From positions 1-21,789 of the forward strand of contig JADGIG010000087.1 in assembly GCA_018985235.1 (NCBI GenBank): a stretch of 21,789 bases of DNA, given 5' to 3'. Shown piece after piece: positions 17,001-21,789 of this stretch; position 1 is the stretch's first letter; every line of letters starts with the position of its first letter. Made by a program: the position numbers and the translations under genes. Below the pieces are notes generated by a model. The model was not told where the DNA came from. It was given only the letters and a program-made list of their open reading frames with translations, and did no database searches. Source of the stretch: Sanchytrium tribonematis. Lineage: Eukaryota; Sanchytriomycota; Sanchytriomycetes; Sanchytriales; Sanchytriaceae.

Positions 17001-18005
17001 TTATGCTCTTTTGAAGATTCCGAAAGCATAGGCAGTCATATCTCTAATATTGTCCATCGGATCTTATATAATGATAATATTGTTGAAACGGCAAGTATTA
17101 GAAATGTAGAATTTGGAAATTCAAAATCCTTATTTTCCTTAATTAGCTTGGTTGACATTGGCATTCAGGTTGGTCAAAAAATACCTATCGTTCAACCCTA
17201 TCTAGAGATACTGCAAGTCAGAGGGGAAGTGAATACTAAGGGAATATCCGTATCTGCTCGTATTAAAATTAGTCCTGAATTGGCTGGAAATATTTTTGGT
17301 ATTAGTGCTGTATTATACCATACAGAGATCAAGCAAAATTTTTTAAGTCTTCAGGTTGACAACTTGGTTCTTTCAGAAGGAACCGTCGATGCCCTCATTT
17401 CATTTCCTAGTGTTGCCGCCATAAAAAATATATGGGATAAAAGCGTAAAAAAAGAAAATATATTTGAGGCTTTAGAAATCCAAAAAGTTCAAATTTTGGG
17501 ACCCGAGTCGACTTCATTGAATTTTCTCGAACATGCTTCTTTGCGATTGCCAAAATTTTATGGAAGTGAGCTTGTGGGATATTTTTCGCCTAAAAATTTG
17601 TTTAAATTATTAGTGAATGTCTACGTCCCTGTCCATGTTCCATTTGATGTAGAAATTGACTTTCATCATTTTTATTTTGAAGCATGGGATTATGTTGATT
17701 CGAATCGAAGTAGACTTGACTATATTGTAGCTACAGTAGACGAACAATTTATGTTTGATTCGAAGGAAAATGGTGCGAGACTGGCTGCAAAATTCAGTGG
17801 CTCTTTCCTTAAACTTGGAAACATTATTTGGAGAATGAATAAAGCGAAGGGATTGAAAAATATTAAAGTATTTCACCCTGTTGAGGGAGAAATTCCCTGG
17901 ATCACAAAATTGAACGAAGTAGGATTTTTCTTCCGTGGAGAACTTAGACTTAGAAACCCTGATATAAAGCAACTGGATTCTTTTAATCAAACACAAAATA
18001 AATAA
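11100..18005 (+). CDS. Giant membrane-anchored beta-rich repeat protein, DUF3712/Tag1-like, 2301 aa
   Basis: A single open frame of 2301 codons with one N-terminal membrane anchor at about residues 9-33 after a short cytosolic tail. The rest is expected in a lumen or outside the cell. The remainder is made of alternating short hydrophobic strands, with recurring NP or LPF turns followed by strand pairs: DLNNPIPIEIYI (about 186), EALNPIPVKLFI (about 749), LSLPFDFKIDVNF (about 892), LSHPVDLEVAF (about 1435), FPFSVSIPHVRLDLF (about 1541), LVNPFNASLNI (about 1921), HVPFDVEIDFHH (about 2180). This pattern is that of LEA14-like beta sandwiches in fungal DUF3712 proteins such as yeast Tag1, a vacuolar membrane protein linked to ending autophagy. 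Yeast Tag1 is far shorter. A second recurrent element, IPxxxxPxI-like strands, occurs near 990, 1369, 1622 and 1879. Cysteines are few. Family assignment is moderate; the gene itself is certain. Confidence 0.8.
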   Translation: MYLRLHWTNILIAAIAGILLFWSFIVPLIIRYLVQTIQYDATINKIKVDVDEIVQYQADISVGLKIPTDVTVFVNTLNINNLIQLNVNENIHVENANRWQLSGNAKLNPDAIKTLLNTKDIGDININAAMGISKYIKFYDYLWIERTDKLPQIDYTKVLKNLRWSLSGLSVDVTSSGFNIIADVDLNNPIPIEIYIQLATLDIYLGKLKLGRGGVKNLVINEKITSVNAFLNLRDSWAEVREYLSNESNAINLLDNATLSGPINLYKNDRMINWLEAATSDLQISFGLKDFLKVFLTGFFNIKNFLKTVEVTVSNTGKYLNVHIAFPFDVEHIHEFHLSKNLKFNVFHKSLKIASVEADPDLTNNRVNLDLNMEFFNFEKLNDVIYDYLILNKINSEELLNNIYIGEVQFSRRDCEWCHLMLKDFRLSLDFLSGLDNSPIFDQVIEIIQNLIQIKNINSIQSQSYSGFDAVAHVKLSNAFKKLNIHLDDVFIAIKHKYEFVQLKIKKLSVNSGWNSIPCIVPFLHTSKDFADLVHSLLYLKAPIIFISSLKLGLVDLSVDIPIDLSWFFPDPVTLHDYVTFNISSIDLNMNIYNSFSAIISLKLFSRIPLHVKTNDISVALSLNEDSMFDVKLSSLDMPIGNSDFKFKSLVTFGNTSIEKASNYVDGIVYNYEPNYDLALRNLYLMGGSPIDLFKDVNLPYKLMDAVHGSSVVSAAKLITPTQDFEISVKKAYVRALPNSLLGVQIAIEALNPIPVKLFIPNVKFELGIGDITIMSGTVHSFDMQRNEFLFEADISVKFNNELNTQNVLAQFMERALDPESVENLPVWVNGIGMAPSDKHYTVILTALKVYFKRFLTYSSAQLVTYLKRTVINLKSLAVTLSNNLVVDLDIGLSLPFDFKIDVNFISLNVLLDSAKVISVVLENVKLSSSNGKLHLIVDFFDVPEIKNIFNDPLITICGLVIGHSSTDVILALQKINIGSRASVFSNVIRLPQLIVPELKINDVDLRMASGGNFDLSLDLNLNLNIDVSIIIPSIHLIFMLNQDRVIKLEISHFMLNAGKLSKLQIHGEFINEAHGDFHLFKSLPGSIGITDLILKSSTKIVTGLKFLDIHVPLFLIQYLKVVLNWKPEFSLDHVEVTSIPKGLIIKPSAKFVSMFKVFIPFASAALKIAGEPFVNVEIDNILKDNLILKIVFFEDIGKHNAIQEFLTNGRDLQLSLSDIEFGTRLHRSKTLRQLRFFADINGDILLKLASIVAQYIPKNLLNTIGLKSFKLHQNQKSLLGSLEIYHPWLKIVNLNFLDFKLSLGQNLKMLDLASNLKLEKNLDIHYSLDFFDELESQKAWNNLFENRYLEIDSIELNGVRILSSISFTIPTFNIPQLPVPQIDLQRFKINTFHIDDNVFINFEYSIENFTIELDKLSVGVLVDDALILNSFLSLSHPVDLEVAFVDSDIAQQRVAKLVDCLLHKDCEKYKFGLRNLVIGDIRALQLCEININLGLDFTYPILDHLLSKLSNFVRKLHLKFMEETLIVNEMTTFVSFKLDFPFSVSIPHVRLDLFSNVKLMAVTASLHESLTIDAQVFFENNENSIRDVANIFSNPQAVLLFIQNLEFGNSKLISIFKQSLIPIPLSHLNIPKITYPKFEKVKFSSLSLTQSNDFNIHAYFDFHGFGLNFNFSNINLNFRLDKKEVMAVSISKLTNREIELDVRFLDFISQDMLDLNFIGISNLVFADNSILSAVTLDLKNEYSIIDIWNKFGKTAGDFKYIFGHTSITVDNQDNPLELKSSGSFQSAFPNVNLKNVGVNVQISNHLFGSFNVNNIDSNGSDFYLALRGNLYNHPSIEKSIREIYLNVLNHKTLPDINIGFSDLNIGNMPYLSRLLIEIPIRHLFPKNAELQIPKISNVGLEDIQLNIVDNNKLDLDVKVNLVNPFNASLNIDKAVANLYLGNDLFTIAEVRHLEIGPGETSIPLHVLCSFEDSESIGSHISNIVHRILYNDNIVETASIRNVEFGNSKSLFSLISLVDIGIQVGQKIPIVQPYLEILQVRGEVNTKGISVSARIKISPELAGNIFGISAVLYHTEIKQNFLSLQVDNLVLSEGTVDALISFPSVAAIKNIWDKSVKKENIFEALEIQKVQILGPESTSLNFLEHASLRLPKFYGSELVGYFSPKNLFKLLVNVYVPVHVPFDVEIDFHHFYFEAWDYVDSNRSRLDYIVATVDEQFMFDSKENGARLAAKFSGSFLKLGNIIWRMNKAKGLKNIKVFHPVEGEIPWITKLNEVGFFFRGELRLRNPDIKQLDSFNQTQNK
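14096..14118. repeat. Near-perfect 23-bp palindrome inside the giant gene
   Basis: Two 11-base arms, GAAGATCAACG and CGTTGATCTTC, flank one central A. The element lies wholly in coding sequence (LKINDVDLRM region of the giant protein). It could form a hairpin but has no loop of normal size, so a chance or protein-binding palindrome is likelier than an RNA stem. Confidence 0.6.
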
Positions 18006-18035
18006 AGTTGTACAGTTGAAAACCCGTGAAACAGC

Positions 18036-18725
18036 ATGGTGGAGCGAAAAGTACTTTCCAAACATTTACCTTCAGGAATAAATCCACGAAAGGTTCCACG
18101 TATAGCTTTGGCAATTAAAAAGCATAAGAAAGTGAGATTATGTGCTCCATTTACTATGAATTGTGAAAAGTGTCATGAATTTATTCATAAAGGAAAAAAA
18201 TTTAATGCTCGGAAAGAACATACACATCAATTTTTTATGACCATTGAAATATTCAGATTTTATATCAAATGTACATTGTGTTCAACCGAAATCATATTTG
18301 CGACTGATCCAGAAAATGCGGATTATACCATAATTAAAGGCGCCAAAAGAAGTGCAGAGCCACATGCGGAAGAAAAGAAACAAAGAATCTTGAAAGATAT
18401 TCGCAAAGATTTTGAAGATGATGGAGATTCAGAAGAAGATGAGATAGATCCATTAGCTAAACTCGAAGAAAAAACTAAAATTCAACAACAGGAAATGAAA
18501 GATATTGATGACATTGAGGCTTTAAAAGAACAGCAAGCTCAATTTCACAAACTTGAAAATCAAAATTATGCTAAAACCGAAGAGGAAGAGTTGGAGTGGT
18601 TCAGAAAGCAAAAAAGTGGCATTCCTGATCAAGATGCGCTTCGTAATATAGAGACCACGACATTTGCTATCAGACCTCAGAAAAATAACATTCATTTGGG
18701 TCTTGACTACAGTGATTCTGACTGA
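18036..18725 (+). CDS. YJU2: Pre-mRNA splicing factor Yju2/CCDC94 (Cwc16 family), 229 aa
   Basis: Yju2 is a step-one spliceosome factor, recruited around Prp2 action and associated with the Prp19 (NTC) complex, which promotes branching in the nucleus. The N-terminus MVERKVLSKHLP matches the family start. A zinc site is formed by C43-x2-C46 and C79-x2-C82, with KGKKFNARKE between them and IFRFYIKC and FATDPENADYT around the second pair, all family hallmarks. The second half is a charged helix and coiled coil (about 105-205), rich in Glu, Lys and Gln, and the protein ends in an acidic DYSDSD. Length is close to yeast Yju2 and shorter than human CCDC94. It begins 30 bases after the giant gene and 63 bases separate it from the phosphodiesterase ATG on the same strand. 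Its presence shows that spliceosomal introns exist in this organism. Confidence 0.95.
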   Translation: MVERKVLSKHLPSGINPRKVPRIALAIKKHKKVRLCAPFTMNCEKCHEFIHKGKKFNARKEHTHQFFMTIEIFRFYIKCTLCSTEIIFATDPENADYTIIKGAKRSAEPHAEEKKQRILKDIRKDFEDDGDSEEDEIDPLAKLEEKTKIQQQEMKDIDDIEALKEQQAQFHKLENQNYAKTEEEELEWFRKQKSGIPDQDALRNIETTTFAIRPQKNNIHLGLDYSDSD

Positions 18726-18788
18726 TATTGGTGTAAACTTGTGAATAATAAACTTAAATTATATTTTTGCTGCACTGAAACAAGCATA

Positions 18789-20112
18789 ATGTTAGAACAG
18801 GAACTGGCGGATGAACAAAATCAGCCACTTTTGGAAAACAATCAAAGACGAAGAAAGCTTCAGGTAGGAATTCTTACGGCCTTTATCTTGATTGTATTTT
18901 TATTAGGTGGCCTTATTTTTCTAGTTAGTAGTCCTGATCCTGAACGCACTGTATTACTAATAAGTCTTGACGGTTTTCGATACGAATACCTAGAAAGAGG
19001 GTTCACTTCTAATTTACTTCATATGATGAAAAATGGAGTTCATGCAAAAATGATTCCTTCATTTCCAAGTTCAACCTTTCCAAATCATTATACACTAGTG
19101 ACAGGACTTCATCCCGAGAAGCATGGCATCATCGATAACCATTTTTTCGATCCTGAATTTAATGAGACTTTTGATTACAAAAGCGAGAGCTCGTTGCAGA
19201 AGAAATGGTGGAAAGGTGAAAGTATTTGGCAAACTGTAGAAAAAGCAAATTATAGCAGTTTTGTCTACATGTATCCCGGCTGCAATGTCGACCATGATAT
19301 AAAACCTAAAAAATATGTTCCTTACGACGACGCAGTCAAATTTGATCAAAAAATCGATGTTATTTTGAAAGAGCTCGAAAACAATAGACCAAAATTTATG
19401 GCCATCTATACTCCTGAGGTAGATCAGATCGGTCATAGAAGTGGACCTGACTCTGCAGACGTAAATACTATACTCTCGATCATTGACGATGGTTTTCGTA
19501 GATTGTTAGACGGAATTAGGGAATTGTCTTTACAGGACTTTGTAGATGTAGTTGTGGTGAGTGACCATGGCATGATGAATGTCAGACCGGATGCATGGAT
19601 TGACTATCAAAAATGGATGCCTGAAATTTCTCAAAAAATGAAAATTTCAGATGAAGGTGTAGTATGGGGCGCATATCCAGACAAACATAGTAATAATTAC
19701 TTATTTAGGCATCGGTAATTTTTTTCTACAGCTTAAAAATGTATCAATGAAATCAAATACCTTTAAAATCCATTTAAGAGAGGAGGTTCCAGAGCATTTA
19801 AATTATCAAGATTCGCATAGAATACCCCCAATTTTGGCCTTTCCAAATCCTGGATATTATATATCCAAGAGTCAGTGGACTATAAGAGGCAATCATGGCT
19901 ATGATCCAGCTGAAGTCCAAGACATGAAAGCATTATTTATAGGTTACGGGCCAAGTTTTGAATCTTGTCCACCTTATCCTTTTTCGATTAGCCCAAACAC
20001 TAAAAAATGTCAATGGGATGATTTCGAAAACACCAATGTCCACGGTATATTATGCAAGTTGCTATTTAAAGACCCTGATGAATGCTTGAATACAAATTCA
20101 ATTTATTTGTAA
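18789..20112 (+). CDS. Ectonucleotide pyrophosphatase/phosphodiesterase, two exons, 434 aa
   Basis: A type II membrane enzyme of the alkaline-phosphatase superfamily that splits nucleotide phosphodiester and pyrophosphate bonds (for example ATP to AMP and PPi) outside the cell or in a lumen. The first family-consistent ATG is at 18789; an upstream in-frame GTG at 18741 is not used. A short polar tail precedes a membrane segment at about 26-46. Metal and catalytic residues are complete: D61 (SLDGF), nucleophile T96 (STFPNHY), D212 and H216 (EVDQIGHRSGP), D259 and H260 (VVVSDHGM), and H363 (RGNHGYDP). The frame breaks near 19716 and resumes one position shifted. Removing the 19 nt at 19690-19708 joins GAYPDKHS to IGNFFLQLKNVS and on to EEVPEHLNY, matching family order. 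The C-terminal nuclease-like domain of animal ENPPs is absent. The TAA abuts the stop of the 5'-nucleotidase gene. Confidence 0.9.
19690..19708 (+). other. Candidate 19-nt spliceosomal intron in the phosphodiesterase gene
   Basis: The sequence GTAATAATTACTTATTTAG begins GTAA and ends TTTAG. The upstream frame reaches a stop at 19716-19718, while the homologous downstream frame is shifted by one. Excising 19 bases (3n+1) restores the frame and makes an AGC serine codon at the junction. Splicing has not been seen; a one-base sequencing or assembly error is the alternative. Confidence 0.6.
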
Positions 20113-21546
20113 TCATTCAGTTATTAATTGAGCAATGTCATTAACTGTCATAAAAACTTTTATAACCGCTTCATTTACAAATTCTAAACCCTGGTCAAAT
20201 GTTGAAATTTTATCAAATAAATTATCACCTCCTGATAATAAAAAGCTTGATGTTACTACTCGATAATAGTGATCTGGTTTGATAGGTAGCCACTTGCCAC
20301 GGTGAAATATTAATAGTTGAGTAAATACATTATTAACAAACACTATTTTAGAGTGTACACTTGACTGCAAAAAACTAGTCACCTTTTCACCATTGCGAAT
20401 CCCTGTAATGGATCCATTGACAGACTCGAGAATCTTTGAGCCGATCATTATTGCAGAACTTATTTTGTCATCAAATGGTAAAGAGTTGTAAATATTTGTT
20501 CTCGTTACAATTCCTGAATCAATTGGGAAGCGAAATGCACCAGACTGTATTAAACCAAAAGTCGGGACACTTCTATCACTTCGTCTTTGTTGATAATATT
20601 TCAAAAGAGTTGATGCCAAAAGCTTTCCAGCATCGCAGAATTTTCTAATGCAGTCATTCTCAAAATTTCTCGATGATTTGGAAATGCTCTTATTGTATAG
20701 TTCATTCACAGGTTTTTCCCAATTATCGACTTTTATTTTCCATTCTGGATCTACATTTTCAGAATCTATTCGCACAGTATCACCAAAAAAATTTGCGACT
20801 GTATCATTGTCAAACTTGACGTCAAAATATCCCAAGTATTTTCCGAAACATTTAGCTTGAACAATGTAAACTGATTTCTTGTGTAAATTACTCACCACTG
20901 TGGGGAACACGCCCTCAATTTTATCGTCTGAGTATGTTTGATTATTAGATAACAAAGAATGTGAATGTGCACCAACGATGATCGAAATTCCACTTGTTTT
21001 TCTGGCAATATCCTTATCGTCATTGAATCCATTATGAGATAGCAGTATAATTTTATAAATGCCCTGCTTGTTTAATTCTTCCACATATTTCTGAGCAGAC
21101 TCCACTACAGGAAAGAAATCAAGGCCATCGATTGGAGATTGAATCTTTGTATCTGGAGTTGTGCTTCCTATAATTCCGATATCTCCTTTTATGACGTAAG
21201 GCTTAACGATGTCGCTTATAGGATTATAGTTAATATTTGAAGATGTAACTGGAATTTGAAGCAGTTTTATGTATTTTATCAATTCGGCAATACCTCTATC
21301 AAATTCATGATTTCCCAGGGTCATGGCATCGAATTTAAGCTCATTCAGAATCTCTACACTCTTATTAGTTCCATAGTAGCGAAACATTGCGGTTCCAGTA
21401 AACTCATCTGCACCATTGAGCAATAATGTATCATTTGTTCTATATTGTTTGATAAGCCTCACTAGCCCCGGAATGTTTTCATAATGTCCGTGTAAATCAT
21501 TGAAGAAAATAATTCTAAGACAATTTAAAAGATTGAAGAGCAACAT
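20113..21546 (-). CDS. 5'-nucleotidase (CD73/UshA family), 477 aa
   Basis: A two-domain metallo-hydrolase that removes phosphate from nucleoside 5'-monophosphates, usually secreted or at the cell surface. The N-terminal phosphoesterase domain shows FNDLHGH (D17, H19), NGADEFTGT (the usual form is GDxxxGT), TLGNHEFDRG, LLSHNGFND and GAHSHS. The C-terminal substrate domain shows FGLIQSGAFR, where other members have an Asn-Ser/Gly-Gly-x-R motif, and SSFLLSGGDNLF with the base-stacking Phe. The open frame runs up to a TTG at 21597; the only ATG is at 21546, giving MLLFNLLNCLRIIFF directly before the catalytic Asp. This hydrophobic lead is short for a signal peptide, so an upstream exon is possible. 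There is no C-terminal hydrophobic GPI signal. It lies tail to tail with the phosphodiesterase gene with no spacer. Confidence 0.92.
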   Translation of the reverse strand: MLLFNLLNCLRIIFFNDLHGHYENIPGLVRLIKQYRTNDTLLLNGADEFTGTAMFRYYGTNKSVEILNELKFDAMTLGNHEFDRGIAELIKYIKLLQIPVTSSNINYNPISDIVKPYVIKGDIGIIGSTTPDTKIQSPIDGLDFFPVVESAQKYVEELNKQGIYKIILLSHNGFNDDKDIARKTSGISIIVGAHSHSLLSNNQTYSDDKIEGVFPTVVSNLHKKSVYIVQAKCFGKYLGYFDVKFDNDTVANFFGDTVRIDSENVDPEWKIKVDNWEKPVNELYNKSISKSSRNFENDCIRKFCDAGKLLASTLLKYYQQRRSDRSVPTFGLIQSGAFRFPIDSGIVTRTNIYNSLPFDDKISSAIMIGSKILESVNGSITGIRNGEKVTSFLQSSVHSKIVFVNNVFTQLLIFHRGKWLPIKPDHYYRVVTSSFLLSGGDNLFDKISTFDQGLEFVNEAVIKVFMTVNDIAQLITE

Positions 21547-21631
21547 CCAAATATTTGACAAAATGGATACAAAGCCCCTCGGCAATTCTAGCGGCAAATT
21601 TTGAATATGAAAAAATAGAATGGTTTATTAC

Positions 21632-21789
21632 TCAATGCTGATTTTGGTTTTCCTTGATCATGTTTTTAACAAGGTGTCCAGTCTTATTTTCTTCGGCAAG
21701 TGTCCTCGCGTTATTTTGTGACATTTGTGGCAGCTTTTTAATAAAATCGTCTTTATCATTCGTTGTAAGGACCATAGAGGCGTAGCCGA
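21632..21789 (-). CDS. 3' end of an unrecognised gene (cut by window edge)
   Basis: A frame on the minus strand enters from the right edge and stops at a TGA at 21632-21634. It encodes 51 residues, polar and helical, including NDKDDFIKKLPQMSQNN and ARTLAEENKTGHLVKNMI. The even composition and its place 85 bases upstream of the 5'-nucleotidase ATG suggest a real C-terminus. Too little is visible to name a family. Confidence 0.55.
   Translation of the reverse strand, partial: GYASMVLTTNDKDDFIKKLPQMSQNNARTLAEENKTGHLVKNMIKENQNQH

Noticed and set aside
17610-18065. 151-codon minus-strand frame over the end of the giant gene
   Set aside because: Antisense to the clear C-terminus of the giant protein and the start of Yju2; composition is not protein-like.
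18741-18788. N-terminal extension of the phosphodiesterase from a GTG codon
   Set aside because: Non-ATG start in a eukaryotic gene; the ATG at 18789 gives a normal type II anchor topology.
19659-19680. Alternative 22-nt GT-AG intron in the phosphodiesterase gene
   Set aside because: It also repairs the frame, but it would delete the WGAYP segment that fits the family and replace the following residues with a poor match.
19715-19731. GTAATTTTTTTCTACAG, a 17-nt intron-like stretch right after the 19-nt candidate
   Set aside because: Removing 17 bases, alone or with the 19-nt stretch, leaves the downstream homologous exon out of frame; kept, it encodes NFFLQ in frame with the family.
1-21789. 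tRNA/rRNA genes, CRISPR arrays, transposons, viral insertions
   Set aside because: No cloverleaf, conserved rRNA stretch, spaced direct repeats, transposase or viral protein was found; the window is filled by ordinary nuclear genes.

Overview
This window looks like nuclear DNA of a compact, AT-rich eukaryote (roughly one third G+C by eye). Twelve complete protein genes and two genes cut by the window edges fill almost all of it; no gap between coding regions exceeds about 160 bases. The gene content is eukaryotic: a Rab GTPase, RPA32, the cytosolic Fe-S factor Nar1, the splicing factor Yju2, a UBA-rhomboid of the UBAC2/Dsc2 type, a cytochrome b5-like MAPR protein and a giant protein resembling fungal DUF3712/Tag1 vacuolar proteins. 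The last of these, with the near absence of introns and the extreme packing, suggests an early-diverging fungus of the Rozella/Cryptomycota type. That placement is inference.

Layout. 1-372 (-): 5' end of a Mre11-type nuclease gene. 423-1340 (+): unrecognised coiled-coil protein. 1337-5002 (-): Rab GTPase and full-size ABC transporter in tandem. 5005-6204 (+): RPA32 and gluconokinase in tandem. 6184-7610 (-): UBA-rhomboid (Dsc2-like) and MAPR/neuferricin-like haem protein in tandem. 7762-9964 (+): unrecognised protein followed by Nar1. 9969-10943 (-): unrecognised helical protein. 11100-18005 (+): 2301-residue membrane-anchored beta-rich repeat protein. 18036-20112 (+): Yju2, then an ectonucleotide pyrophosphatase/phosphodiesterase whose frame is best restored by a 19-nt intron. 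20113-21546 (-): 5'-nucleotidase. 21632-21789 (-): 3' end of an unknown gene.

Packing is extreme. Convergent genes share stop-codon bases (1337-1340), overlap by 21 bases (6184-6204), or abut with no spacer (20112/20113). The start codons of the divergent ABC transporter and RPA32 genes are only 2 bases apart (5003-5004). Several gene starts were moved from the longest open frame to the first ATG that fits the family.

Two neighbour pairs make functional sense. The phosphodiesterase and the 5'-nucleotidase could degrade external nucleotides to nucleosides. The Dsc2-like and MAPR-like genes both belong to families tied to sterol regulation in fungi. I see no tRNA, rRNA, CRISPR array, transposon or viral gene.
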